NCBI GenBank assembly: GCA_040756715.1
Contig: JBFLYE010000070.1
Location: 1 to 15,743, forward strand
Direction of reading: 5' to 3'
Length of the DNA stretch: 15,743 nt
Origin: a bacterium
GTDB taxonomy: Bacteria; UBA9089; UBA9088
Position numbers and translations under genes: made by a program. The notes below the pieces were generated by a model. The model saw nothing but the letters and a program-made list of their open reading frames with translations, did not search any database and was not told the DNA's origin. This document shows, in pieces, positions 6,390-13,805 of the stretch. Numbering within the stretch: position 1 is the first letter of the stretch; each line of letters starts with the position of its first letter.

Positions 6390-7397
6390 ATGAGAATAGC
6401 TATTGCTTGTGGTGGGACAGGGGGGCATATCTATCCAGGAATAGCTATAGCAAAGGAATTAAAAGAGCCTTTCTTTATCACAGGGAAAAAGGGCATATCT
6501 TGCGAAATAATCAAAAAATCTGGCTTTAAGGTTTATGTCATTCCCATATCATTTTGGAAAAGGAGGCTATTTTCATTAAATACGCTAGGTGTTACATTTT
6601 CTAATCTCTTCTGCATAATTGCCTCTTTTTTTATTCTCCTTAAGGAAAGACCAAAGGCGATTATCGGAATGGGAGGATATCCATCATTTCCACCTATTTT
6701 AGCAAGCCTTTTTCTTGGAATCAAAAGGATAATTCATGAGCAGAATGCAAAGATGGGGCTGGCAAATAGGCTTCTTTCAAAGATTGCAACAAAGGTTGCA
6801 CTATCTTTTGAAAATACAGAATTTGCCCCTAAGAATGCAATATTTACCGGATGCCCAATAAGGAAAGAGATAGGAAAAATAGGAAGGGAGGAGGGGCTTT
6901 CATTCTTTGGCTTGAAGGATAAAAAGACAATCCTTGTAATGGGTGGCTCGCAAGGCTCCACTAAGATAAATGAGGCATTCCTTGAGGTTACTCCAAATCT
7001 TTTAGAATTCAATATAATCTGGCTAACCGGGAAAAAGGATTACTCAAGGATAAAATCCGCACTCCGCACTCCGCATTCCGCAATTAAAATATTTCCCTTT
7101 CTATTCGAGATGGAATATGCCTATGCAGGGGCTGATGTAGTCATAGGAAGGGCGGGTGCTGTATCTATTGCTGAGATAAAAAGGTGTGGAATCCCAGCCA
7201 TTCTTATCCCATATCCTTTTTCTGCTGACCAACACCAATCAAAGAATGCAGAAGCCTTAAAGGATGCCATTGTTATCAAAGAGGAAAATCTTTCAAAAGA
7301 TAGCCTTTTGGATGCCATTTTTAAAGTAAGGAATAGAGAAAAATCTCCCTTTAAGCTTCAAAGCACAGAAAGGTTTTTGAAATTGCTATACGGTTAA
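6390..7397 (+). CDS. murG: UDP-GlcNAc:lipid I N-acetylglucosaminyltransferase MurG
   Basis: 335 residues. MurG is a peripheral membrane GT28 enzyme that adds GlcNAc to lipid I to make lipid II for peptidoglycan. Seen: the N-terminal glycine loop GGTGGHIYPG (residues 8-17), GMGGYPSFPP, EQNAKMGLANR, the second glycine loop GGSQGSTKINEA, and the UDP-sugar site GRAGAVSIAEI with PYPFSADQHQSKNAEAL. A heptamer repeat at 7056-7083 adds an in-frame SALRTPHSAIK peptide around residues 223-233, just before the acceptor-side FPF segment. It is not next to other mur/fts genes. Its 3' end overlaps the convergent hisC by 12 bases. Confidence 0.95.
   Translation: MRIAIACGGTGGHIYPGIAIAKELKEPFFITGKKGISCEIIKKSGFKVYVIPISFWKRRLFSLNTLGVTFSNLFCIIASFFILLKERPKAIIGMGGYPSFPPILASLFLGIKRIIHEQNAKMGLANRLLSKIATKVALSFENTEFAPKNAIFTGCPIRKEIGKIGREEGLSFFGLKDKKTILVMGGSQGSTKINEAFLEVTPNLLEFNIIWLTGKKDYSRIKSALRTPHSAIKIFPFLFEMEYAYAGADVVIGRAGAVSIAEIKRCGIPAILIPYPFSADQHQSKNAEALKDAIVIKEENLSKDSLLDAIFKVRNREKSPFKLQSTERFLKLLYG
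7056..7083. repeat. In-frame heptamer tandem repeat inside murG
   Basis: Four consecutive 7-mers, TCCGCAC TCCGCAC TCCGCAT TCCGCAA, encode the peptide SALRTPHSA. The position corresponds to a loop after LTGKKDYSRIK. Its higher G+C contrasts with the AT-rich surroundings. Confidence 0.85.
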
Positions 7398-8423
7398 ACT
7401 TGCCTCTATCGCGCTTATAAATGCCTTATTTTCCTTGTGTTTTCCAATGGAGACCCGAAGACAATTGCCTATTTTCTTTATCAAAATCCCTTTTTTAAGA
7501 AGAAAAGAATAGGACTTTTTCGGATTTTCTGTTTTGAATAAAATGAAATTTGCACAGGATTTATAGGCAATTATTCCCCTAATTTTTGAAAGCTTAAGAT
7601 ATAACCATTCCCTCTCTTTGATTATTTTTTCTATAAATACTTTGATTGTATCCCTTTCTTTAAGGCAAATCAAAGCTATTTCTTGGGAGAGGGTATTGAG
7701 GTTATAGGGAGGCTTTACCAATTTAAGGCAATTTATAAATTGTGGATTTGCCAGGATATACCCACACCTTATTCCAGCAAGGCCAAAGCCCTTTGAGAAT
7801 GTTCTAATAATAGCAAGCCTATCGTATTGGTTTAAAATATCAACGAATGTTTTCTCTGAAAATTCAAAATATGCCTCATCTATAACAACAATGGATTCTG
7901 TTTCCTTTATAATTCTCTCAATATCCTCACGGCTAAAGCAATTTCCCGTTGGGTTGTTTGGATAGGCAATAAAGATTATGCTATTTTTCTTTCCTCTCTT
8001 TATTATCCTTTTATAATCAAGCTCAAAGTCAGGCTTTAATGGAATTCCTATTGTTTCACAGCCCGTTATATTTCCTATTATTTCATACATGGGAAATGTT
8101 GGAGAGGGAAAGATTACCTTTTTTTTTAAACCACCGAATGCAAGGAGGATATATAAAATCATTTCATCAGAGCCATTGCCAACAAGAATCATATCTTTTA
8201 AAACCCCTGTATATGCCTTTAATTCCTCTCTTAAAGCTAAAGCAGAAGGGGATGGGTATCGATTAAAGCTTATTTTGCCTATTGCATTTTTTATTTTCTT
8301 CCTTATCTTAAATGGAAGGTCATAAGGATTCTCCATAATATCAAGCTTTATTGGTAAATCCTCCCTCTCTGCATTATAGGGAGAGATATTCAAAATATTA
8401 AGGTTCATAAAATTTTCTATCAT
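7386..8423 (-). CDS. hisC: Histidinol-phosphate aminotransferase HisC (PLP class I/II)
   Basis: 345 residues, a typical HisC length. The enzyme transaminates imidazole-acetol phosphate in histidine synthesis. Seen: LDIMENPYDLP at the N-terminus, YPSPSALALREELKAYTG, GNGSDEMI for cofactor phosphate binding, PTFPMYEI, AYPNNPTGN, VVIDEAYFEF with the PLP-contacting Asp, and RTFSKGFGLAGIRCGY with the Schiff-base lysine at about 211. A related aminotransferase specificity cannot be excluded, as no other his genes are present. It follows the acyltransferase gene by 9 bases, and a TGn-extended TATAAT overlaps that gene's stop codon. Its 3' end overlaps murG tail to tail. Confidence 0.88.
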   Translation of the reverse strand: MIENFMNLNILNISPYNAEREDLPIKLDIMENPYDLPFKIRKKIKNAIGKISFNRYPSPSALALREELKAYTGVLKDMILVGNGSDEMILYILLAFGGLKKKVIFPSPTFPMYEIIGNITGCETIGIPLKPDFELDYKRIIKRGKKNSIIFIAYPNNPTGNCFSREDIERIIKETESIVVIDEAYFEFSEKTFVDILNQYDRLAIIRTFSKGFGLAGIRCGYILANPQFINCLKLVKPPYNLNTLSQEIALICLKERDTIKVFIEKIIKEREWLYLKLSKIRGIIAYKSCANFILFKTENPKKSYSFLLKKGILIKKIGNCLRVSIGKHKENKAFISAIEASLTV

Positions 8424-8431
8424 TTTTTCTA

Positions 8432-8440
8432 ATTATATCA
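8432..8440 (-). promoter_or_regulatory. Possible internal extended -10 promoter for hisC
   Basis: Minus strand TGATATAAT, an extended -10 (TGn plus perfect hexamer), overlaps the stop codon of the upstream acyltransferase gene. Eight bases separate it from the hisC ATG. The -35 is weak at best. It could give hisC its own near-leaderless transcript. Confidence 0.35.
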
Positions 8441-9065
8441 TTCTTTCTGCTTCTTCTGTAAGCAAAATTAACCTTTCCTTAAGGCTCTCTTTCTCTTCTT
8501 CTATTTCTCCCTCCACCTTATATGGCTTTCCAAAGAGAATTATAGCCTTGCTCCAGGGATAAGGCATCTGGTATTTATCCCAGGCATTCTTAAATGTATA
8601 TGATGGATAGCTAGAAGATGTAAGGGGAACAATGTAAAGATTAAGCTTCTTTGCAAGGAAGATTACACCATCGCTTACAGAATAGCAAGGGCCCTTTGGT
8701 CCATCAACCGCCAAGCCAATATCAAATCCTTGCAAAACCTTATTTTTAAGCCCAATTATCCCTTCTGCACCACCCTTTGCTGAGGAACCACGGACAATCT
8801 CATAGCCAAATCTTTTAAGAATTTTTGCCTGGATTTCACCATCCCTTGAAAGGCTTGAAAGGAGGGCAATATTTCTCTTTCTCATATACCAGACAAGGAG
8901 AAATTGCCTTCCATGGAAAAAGGCATATAGAATCCTCCTGTCTAAATCCTTTACCATTTCTTTCCCCATTACCTTTAATTTAAGGCTTCTGCTTATTCCT
9001 TGAATAATAGCTTCTGCACCTATGGGTAAGATTTTATCAGCAAATGCTATTTCCGTAAGTCTCAT
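8433..9065 (-). CDS. DUF374-type lysophospholipid acyltransferase-like protein
   Basis: 210 residues. The family resembles LpxL/PlsC-type acyltransferases and is often found near lipid A or envelope transport genes. Seen: YAFFHGRQFLL with the candidate catalytic histidine at 51, SLSRDGEIQAKILKRFGYEIVRGSSAKGG, and the signature DGPKGP at 121-126 followed by GVIFLAKKLNLYIVPL. The ATG at 9065 overlaps the 3' end of the upstream ABC exporter by 29 bases, so translation is probably coupled. Together with the exporter this suggests lipid or lipooligosaccharide handling at the inner membrane. The acyl donor and acceptor are unknown. Confidence 0.82.
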   Translation of the reverse strand: MRLTEIAFADKILPIGAEAIIQGISRSLKLKVMGKEMVKDLDRRILYAFFHGRQFLLVWYMRKRNIALLSSLSRDGEIQAKILKRFGYEIVRGSSAKGGAEGIIGLKNKVLQGFDIGLAVDGPKGPCYSVSDGVIFLAKKLNLYIVPLTSSSYPSYTFKNAWDKYQMPYPWSKAIILFGKPYKVEGEIEEEKESLKERLILLTEEAERMI

Positions 9066-10758
9066 ATAGCCTTTTATACAAACCTCCCTTTTCCATCAAT
9101 TCCTTGTGGCTTCCTATTTCAGCTATTTTTCCTTTATCCATTACCACAATCCTATCTGCATTTACAATAGTTGAAAGCCTGTGGGCAATGACAATAAGGG
9201 TAGTTTTAAGGGAGAGGATTTCAGAGAAGGAGGAGATTATCTCTCTTTCGGAGGAATAATCCAGATTTGATGTTGCTTCATCCAAAATGAGAATTTTTGG
9301 CTTCATAATCAAAGCCCTTGCAATTGCTATCCTTTGCTTTTGTCCAGCAGAAAGGCGAAAGCCATATTCTCCTATATCTGTGTTATATCCTTCGGGAAGC
9401 TCCTTGATAAAATTGCAGTGGGAAAGGGAGGCTGCCTTTTCTATCTCATCAAAAGAAAAAGAGGCAAGACCATAGCCAATATTCTCGGCAATTGTTCCCG
9501 AGAAAAGGGCTGGTTCTTGGGGAACAAAGCTTATATTCTCCCTTAATGATTTGATGGTAATCTTTTTAATATCGCTGGCATCAATTGTAATTGTTCCAGA
9601 TTGTGGTTCATAAAGCCTTAAAATAAGGCTTGTTAAGGTTGTCTTTCCACAACCAGATTCCCCAGCTATGCCCAAAAACTCACCCTGTTTAATCTCAAGG
9701 TTAATACCAGAAAGAACCGGTGTTTCTTCATAACTAAAATCCAAGTCTTTAATCTCTATCCTTCCCTCTTTTATTTTTAAAGGCATTGCATCCTTTTCCT
9801 CTGGAATAATAGGCTTATCATCCAATAGCTCAAATATATGGGAAGAAGCTGCTCTTGCCTGATTTATAATAAGATTTGCCTTTGTGATTGACTTAAGGGG
9901 CGATGAGATTGTTCCAATATAAAACAAAAATGCAACAAGTCCTCCTTGGGTAAGGCCTCCTGTGATAACCTGCCATCCTCCATATCCTGATAAGACAATT
10001 ATCCCAATTGTTCCCAGCATCTCAACCAGAGGAACGGAGAGGGAAAGAAGCCTTATGGTTTTTTTTGTGAGGGAGAAATACTCAAGGTTCTTTTTCCTAA
10101 ACCTCTCCTTTTCCTTCTCTTCTGCGGTAAAGAGCTTTATGGTAGCTACATTATGAATATCCTCTGAGACAATGGCGATAAGCTCTGCCAGTCTCCTTTG
10201 GCAAGAGAAGGTTATATCCTTCATCCTCTTTCCAAATCTATAGATTGTCTTTACAACCAAAGGTGTAATGGCCAGGGCAAGAAGGGTCATCTTCCAATTA
10301 AGGTAGAAAAGGATAAATATTGAGCCAATAATGACAATGGGGTTTTTTATAAGGGAAAGAATGTCCTCAGAGAGAAAATTCTTAAGGACAAGGACATCAT
10401 TTGTAATCCTTGAGAGAACCTCTCCCTTTTTCCTCCTTGTATAGAAAGGCAGGGATACATCCATAAGGTGATTGAATAGCTCACACCTTAAGTTGAATAT
10501 AATCTTTTCTCCCACAAGGTTTAGAAGGAGGCTTTGTCCATACCGTGAAATTGCCAATACAAATGCAATTCCAATGCTTATAACAAGGATTTCAGCGATA
10601 AGTGAGGTATTCTTTTTTGGTAAAGTATCCAGAAGCATCTTTCCCATCCAGGGGAGGCTAATGGTACAAAGGGAATTTATGACCATACAAACCCCTGCCA
10701 GGATAAGATATCTCTTAAAGCCAAAAAGATATTTAAGAAGCCTTGTTAATGGATGCAT
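9037..10758 (-). CDS. MsbA-type ABC exporter, fused membrane and ATPase domains
   Basis: 573 residues, a half-transporter that would work as a homodimer. The N-terminal ~310 residues form the six-helix exporter domain (for example YLILAGVCMVINSLCTISLPW and MTLLALAITPLVV). The nucleotide-binding domain has Walker A GESGCGKT (366-373), the Q-loop region FVPQEPALFSGTIAENIGYG, signature LSAGQ (469-473), Walker B ILILDEA (Asp 493, Glu 494) and an H-loop AHRLST. Catalytic residues all look intact. Pairing with a DUF374 acyltransferase favours a lipid A-core flippase (MsbA) role, but drug or peptide export is possible from sequence alone. The coiled-coil gene ends 2 bases upstream of its ATG, so they are probably one operon. 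Confidence 0.9.
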   Translation of the reverse strand: MHPLTRLLKYLFGFKRYLILAGVCMVINSLCTISLPWMGKMLLDTLPKKNTSLIAEILVISIGIAFVLAISRYGQSLLLNLVGEKIIFNLRCELFNHLMDVSLPFYTRRKKGEVLSRITNDVLVLKNFLSEDILSLIKNPIVIIGSIFILFYLNWKMTLLALAITPLVVKTIYRFGKRMKDITFSCQRRLAELIAIVSEDIHNVATIKLFTAEEKEKERFRKKNLEYFSLTKKTIRLLSLSVPLVEMLGTIGIIVLSGYGGWQVITGGLTQGGLVAFLFYIGTISSPLKSITKANLIINQARAASSHIFELLDDKPIIPEEKDAMPLKIKEGRIEIKDLDFSYEETPVLSGINLEIKQGEFLGIAGESGCGKTTLTSLILRLYEPQSGTITIDASDIKKITIKSLRENISFVPQEPALFSGTIAENIGYGLASFSFDEIEKAASLSHCNFIKELPEGYNTDIGEYGFRLSAGQKQRIAIARALIMKPKILILDEATSNLDYSSEREIISSFSEILSLKTTLIVIAHRLSTIVNADRIVVMDKGKIAEIGSHKELMEKGGLYKRLYETYGNSIC

Positions 10759-10760
10759 TA

Positions 10761-11090
10761 CTATTTAAAAAACCTGCCAAATCCCTTTTTCTGTTGTTGT
10801 TTCTCTTGTTCCATCTGCCTTATCTTTCTCCCAAATTCCTCTGCCTTCATCCTTGCATTTGAAAGGTCTGTCCTTGCATTAGAAAGCTTTTTCTTTGTCT
10901 CCTCATGGCCTATTTTTTCAGCCTCAAGCTCTTCCTTTATCTTTGCTAATTGTTCATTAAGAAGCCTTTCTTTCTCTGCAAATTGCTTCTTTAGCTGCTC
11001 CATTTCCTTTTCCTTTTCAAGGAGCCTCTTTTTCAGGTCATCAGCCTCCCAAACCTTCCCTGCTAATATCGAAAAATCTCCGTTACTCAT
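10761..11090 (-). CDS. Small coiled-coil protein of unknown function
   Basis: 109 residues, not recognised as a named family. From about residue 18 to 100 it is almost continuous charged heptads rich in Glu, Lys, Leu and Gln (DDLKKRLLEKEKEMEQLKKQ and similar), so a long coiled coil is likely. There is no signal peptide or membrane segment. The C-terminus KKGFGRFFK is basic and aromatic and could touch membrane or nucleic acid. A G-rich Shine-Dalgarno-like run (GGGGGGA) lies about 8 bases before the ATG. It is the first gene of the run into the ABC exporter and ends 2 bases before that gene. Confidence 0.75.
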   Translation of the reverse strand: MSNGDFSILAGKVWEADDLKKRLLEKEKEMEQLKKQFAEKERLLNEQLAKIKEELEAEKIGHEETKKKLSNARTDLSNARMKAEEFGRKIRQMEQEKQQQKKGFGRFFK

Positions 11091-11117
11091 CGCTTATCCC
11101 CCCTTATCGCTTCGCTT

Positions 11118-11222
11118 AAATTGTAAATTTTAAATTGTAGATTTTAAATTTTATCCACCTTCAATTTACAATTTGCATTTTACAATTTGCAATTATGTTT
11201 AAGCTTTAGCTAAACACATACA
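11118..11222. repeat. AT-rich heptamer inverted repeat with conserved 13-bp edge
   Basis: Left arm is five 7-mers of the AAATTGT/AAATTTT type (11118-11152). Right arm is five 7-mers of the CAATTTA/CAATTTG type (11162-11196), the rough reverse complement, so a long AT hairpin can form. It is followed by CTAAACACATACA (11210-11222), which recurs beside the similar repeat near 13.9 kb. It fills the gap between pilT and the coiled-coil gene. Confidence 0.75.
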
Positions 11223-11232
11223 AATTTTATCA

Positions 11233-12345
11233 TCACACCTCAATTACTATCTTTTCCTTTTCCTCTTGTTCCTTCTTTTTTATCCCAAATTCATGGAGAA
11301 GCTGTCTTAAGGCATTTGGGTTATTTGAAGATGAGGTTGCATCATCAAGGCTTATAATGCCATTGATAACCAAGGCAACAAGGGATTGCTCCATTGTCTG
11401 CATCTTATAATGATACACAGAACCTTCAATTGCCTTATAGATATTTCCAAATTCTCCCTTTTCAATGTATGTCTTTATGGTGGGTGAATTTATCATAATC
11501 TCTAAAGCGGCAACCCTTCCCTTTCCATCCTGTCTCCTGATAAGACGCTGTGAAATAACCGCCCTTAAGGTCATAGCAAGCTCAATCATTATCTGATGGT
11601 GCATATCGGATGGAAAATAGGATAAAACCCTATCCATAGTAGATGCGGCAGATGATGTATGAAGGGTTGATAAAAGCAAGTGTCCTGCCTCGGCTGCCTT
11701 TAAGGCTATTTCAATTGTCTCCCTATCCCTCATTTCACCAATAAGTATAACATCAGGATCCTGCCTCAATAATGATGGAAGGGCATCCTCATAAGATAAA
11801 ACATCAGAACCAACCTCCCTCTGAGATATACTCGCCTTTTTATCAGCAAAAACATATTCTATAGGGTCTTCAATGGTTGCTATATGGCAGGAAACATTTG
11901 AATTTATCTCACCAATTAAGGATGCCAGGGTGGTTGATTTTCCAGAGCCGGTTGGCCCTGTAACCAGGATAAGACCTGTTGGGTATGCAACAATCTCCTT
12001 TAAAACAGAAGGAAGACCAAGCTGCTCTATGGTCGGAATCTTTGACTCAATCTTTCTTATAACCATAGCAATTGTTCCCTTGTTATTGAAGATATTTACC
12101 CTGAACCTATATCCCTTAAATGAATAGCCAAGGTCTGTCCAATGCCTTTTATTAAATTTCTCAACCTGGCTAGTATTCATAATAGACATAGCCATACCCT
12201 CTGTTTCTTCCCAGGTAAATGGAGGGCAATTGTCTAAGGAGACCAGCTTTCCATGGATTCTATAGATGGGAGATCTCTCTGCCTTTATGTGGAGGTCTGA
12301 TGCCTCCTTTTCAATCATTATAGAAAGAAGCTCATTAAATTCCAT
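11233..12345 (-). CDS. pilT: Type IV pilus retraction ATPase PilT/PilU
   Basis: 370 residues, the usual length of PilT. It powers pilus disassembly and twitching at the inner-membrane pilus base. The N-terminal PAS-like region has EASDLHIKAERSPIYRIHGKL. The RecA-like core has Walker A GPTGSGKS (130-137), an Asp box ATIEDPIEYVF, Walker B DVILIGEMRDRETIEIAL and a His box LLLSTLHTSSAASTMDR. The C-terminus has YKMQTMEQSLVALVINGIISLDDA and then SNNPNALRQLL, closer to the PilT/PilU group than to PilB. I do not see the PilT AIRNLIRE motif, so PilU is possible. The C-terminal Glu/Lys-rich tail is family-variable. No other pilus genes are in the window. Confidence 0.9.
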   Translation of the reverse strand: MEFNELLSIMIEKEASDLHIKAERSPIYRIHGKLVSLDNCPPFTWEETEGMAMSIMNTSQVEKFNKRHWTDLGYSFKGYRFRVNIFNNKGTIAMVIRKIESKIPTIEQLGLPSVLKEIVAYPTGLILVTGPTGSGKSTTLASLIGEINSNVSCHIATIEDPIEYVFADKKASISQREVGSDVLSYEDALPSLLRQDPDVILIGEMRDRETIEIALKAAEAGHLLLSTLHTSSAASTMDRVLSYFPSDMHHQIMIELAMTLRAVISQRLIRRQDGKGRVAALEIMINSPTIKTYIEKGEFGNIYKAIEGSVYHYKMQTMEQSLVALVINGIISLDDATSSSNNPNALRQLLHEFGIKKKEQEEKEKIVIEV

Positions 12346-12351
12346 ACAATT

Positions 12352-12379
12352 AGAATAAAAAAAAACCCTAATTTTTGCA
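12352..12379 (-). promoter_or_regulatory. Probable pilT promoter, apparently leaderless
   Basis: Minus strand: TTGCAA (12379-12374), a 16-base spacer, TATTCT (12357-12352), then 6 bases to the ATG at 12345. No Shine-Dalgarno lies before the ATG. Confidence 0.5.
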
Positions 12380-12469
12380 ACTTAAAAATTGCTTGTAATA
12401 ACTTGCAATAACTTATGAAACTCCTTCTAATAAACACGAATTTTTAACTTTTGGTAAGTCAGCAGGGTC
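12380..12469. other. AT-rich flank of the CRISPR repeats, no gene seen
   Basis: This holds a short direct repeat (two AATAACTT units near 12395-12415) and no open frame of interest. Given the minus-strand orientation of the array suggested by the repeat handle, it would be the trailer side. Confidence 0.4.
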
Positions 12470-12581
12470 GTTTCAATCCTTGTTTTAATGGAAGATGGTT
12501 TCAACCACTAGAACCTACCCAATCTTTGCGTTCAATGAGTTTCATGTTTCAATCCTTGTTTTAATGGATGTTGGTCTCACT
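12470..12581 (-). CRISPR. Minimal CRISPR array: two repeats, one 40-base spacer
   Basis: Repeat copies are at 12470-12505 (36 bases) and 12546-12581. Their first 23 plus-strand bases are identical, beginning GTTTCAATCCTTGTTTTAAT; the remaining 13 differ at several positions, so the second copy is degenerate. The spacer is 12506-12545. On the minus strand each repeat ends in ATTGAAAC, the usual 8-base crRNA handle left by Cas6, so the array is probably read on that strand with its leader towards cas4. With only two repeats the call rests on cas4, cas6 and cas1 nearby. Confidence 0.8.
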
Positions 12582-12790
12582 CCGTAATTTCGCTATAACT
12601 TCTTTTTAAAGAACAAGTTAAACTTCTTTTAAGAGAGGTCATTTTGCTTAATTGAAAGATCATTTTTTGCCTCAAATCGGCTATTTACTACTTCCATTAC
12701 ATACTTTTCTATTACATAACCATCGGTTTATCAAGGAGTTATGGTTTTGGTCTTTCTAAATATCTATAAATCCTTGCCAAAGATCTGATT
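12582..12790 (-). promoter_or_regulatory. Candidate CRISPR leader between cas4 and the array
   Basis: 209 AT-rich bases without a convincing gene. It lies upstream of the array in the orientation implied by the repeat handle. It contains two nearly identical AACTTCTTTT(T)AA units near 12598-12632. A 28-codon open stretch is present but unconvincing. No cas2 is visible here or elsewhere in the window. Confidence 0.4.
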
Positions 12791-13378
12791 TCATATGCAG
12801 ATGTTTCTATAACAACAATCAACGCAGCGAATCGGATACATTGTCCTCTTGGGATAAAACCCTTTCTGAACAATAGCCAATATCTCATCTACTATCCTTA
12901 AGGCATCGTCAAAATTCTTCTGCTGAAAGGGTATTTCTTTAATCTTATGCCTGCTGCGAATATAACAGATATAGCCCTTTTTAACCTCTTGACCATAGTT
13001 GTCTTTGACTAAAAGACCATAGAGCACAGATTGATACCTATGGGTGCGATAAGTAGTCTCTTTGTATTCGGCAAACTTATAGTCAAGTGGAGCCAGGGTG
13101 CCGTCGTCTAAAACCAGAACCTCATCCACAATCCCTTTCAAATGATACTTCTCTGAGGCTAAATAGACCAGAGTATCTTTTGCAGTTACTCCAAGCTTCT
13201 TTCGCAGATACTCTCTGTTGACCTTTTCTCTCTTATCATGTAGCTCTCTGCCCTTTAGAACCTTGTATCTCTGCTCCTCATGTTGAGGGATACACAGCAC
13301 ATTCATATAGAAGATAAACCGGGGGCAGTAGAGATATTCAATTACTTCTGACGGTGTTATGTATATTTCCCCATTCAT
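12791..13378 (-). CDS. cas4: CRISPR-associated Cas4, RecB-like Fe-S exonuclease
   Basis: 195 residues. Cas4 trims prespacers and helps select PAM and orientation during CRISPR adaptation with Cas1-Cas2. All expected parts are present: first cluster cysteine C18 in EYLYCPRF, and C-terminal cluster C185, C188 and C194 in RCVDCCYRNIC. The RecB nuclease residues are H47 (GRELHDKR), D85 (LKGIVDEV), D99 and K101 (PLDYKF), then the YRTHRYQSVLYGLL motif. It therefore looks intact, although its partner cas1 is truncated and cas2 is not seen. No clear Shine-Dalgarno precedes the ATG. The end of another, lost gene appears to lie just upstream. Confidence 0.93.
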   Translation of the reverse strand: MNGEIYITPSEVIEYLYCPRFIFYMNVLCIPQHEEQRYKVLKGRELHDKREKVNREYLRKKLGVTAKDTLVYLASEKYHLKGIVDEVLVLDDGTLAPLDYKFAEYKETTYRTHRYQSVLYGLLVKDNYGQEVKKGYICYIRSRHKIKEIPFQQKNFDDALRIVDEILAIVQKGFYPKRTMYPIRCVDCCYRNICI

Positions 13379-13384
13379 AATTCG

Positions 13385-13453
13385 TTAGAAAAACTTAGAG
13401 AGAATCTCATCTGTAACCAGCTTTTTATCGAATGCCTGACCTAAAAGTTTTAC
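13385..13453 (-). pseudogene. Out-of-frame 3' remnant of an unidentified gene before cas4
   Basis: In a different frame from the cas1 fragment, a 22-codon open stretch ends QAFDKKLVTDEILSKFF and stops 6 bases before the cas4 ATG. Its composition and position resemble the natural C-terminus of the gene once upstream of cas4. It overlaps the end of the cas1 fragment, as expected if a deletion joined the two. I cannot identify the gene. Confidence 0.4.
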
Positions 13454-13697
13454 CTAATTTTGAATGCCATACCCGACCATAAGGGTCACCAAACTGATCT
13501 AAGAAGATAATGTCGATATTATTATCCATAGCAAACTTTATGGCATCGGTTGAGATATAAACCGAGGTGGTGATCAAGATGGATTCTACCTTCTTGCAAG
13601 ATACCTCAAAGGTGCGGTCTTCGCACTTTACCAGGAAGCAGTTATCCTTCTTCCTTAAATATGAGCCATAGGTATTGACAACTATAGTATCTTCCAT
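13425..13697 (-). pseudogene. cas1: Cas1 N-terminal fragment, catalytic domain missing
   Basis: Only 90 residues of a protein normally about 320-340 long. The start MEDTIVVNTYGSYLRKKD, SCKKVESILITTSVYISTDAIKF and IDIIFLDQFGDPYGRVWHSKLGKT are the Cas1 N-terminal beta domain. The reading then goes to FRSGIR and stops, where Cas1 should enter its helical domain with the metal-binding Glu, His and Asp. None of that domain is found before cas4 begins. The product cannot integrate spacers unless another cas1 exists elsewhere. Its upstream region and first five codons are identical to those of the cas5-like gene at 15.6 kb. Confidence 0.85.
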
Positions 13698-13805
13698 TAC
13701 TTAGTGCAAAAATAGTATTTAAGAAATTTTGAATTCTAAATTTTGAATTTTGAATTGAAAAAGGTTAAGTTTTATAAAATTTTGAATTCTAAATTTTGAA
13801 TTTTG
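13683..13805. repeat. Direct repeat copy A (upstream region and start of cas1)
   Basis: 123 bases identical by eye to 15621-15743, offset 1938. It includes the first codons MEDTI, the upstream gap and the first heptamer blocks. The match stops one base into codon 6 of the two genes; the other end is cut by the window edge, so it may be longer. Confidence 0.9.
13712..13740 (-). promoter_or_regulatory. Weak candidate promoter for cas1, shared with the duplicate
   Basis: Minus strand: TTTAGA (13740-13735), 17-base spacer, TACTAT (13717-13712), then 14 bases to the ATG. The same elements recur at 15673-15678 and 15650-15655 in front of the cas5-like gene. There is no Shine-Dalgarno in either copy. 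Confidence 0.35.

Noticed and set aside
8039-8325. Two overlapping plus-strand frames within hisC
   Set aside because: Shadows of hisC on the opposite strand; the hisC motifs are continuous and complete.
12629-12715. 28-codon open stretch (reads KYVMEVVNSRFEAKNDLS in part) between cas4 and the array
   Set aside because: Too short, no start signal, no match to Cas2 or anything I recognise; the region is more likely a leader.
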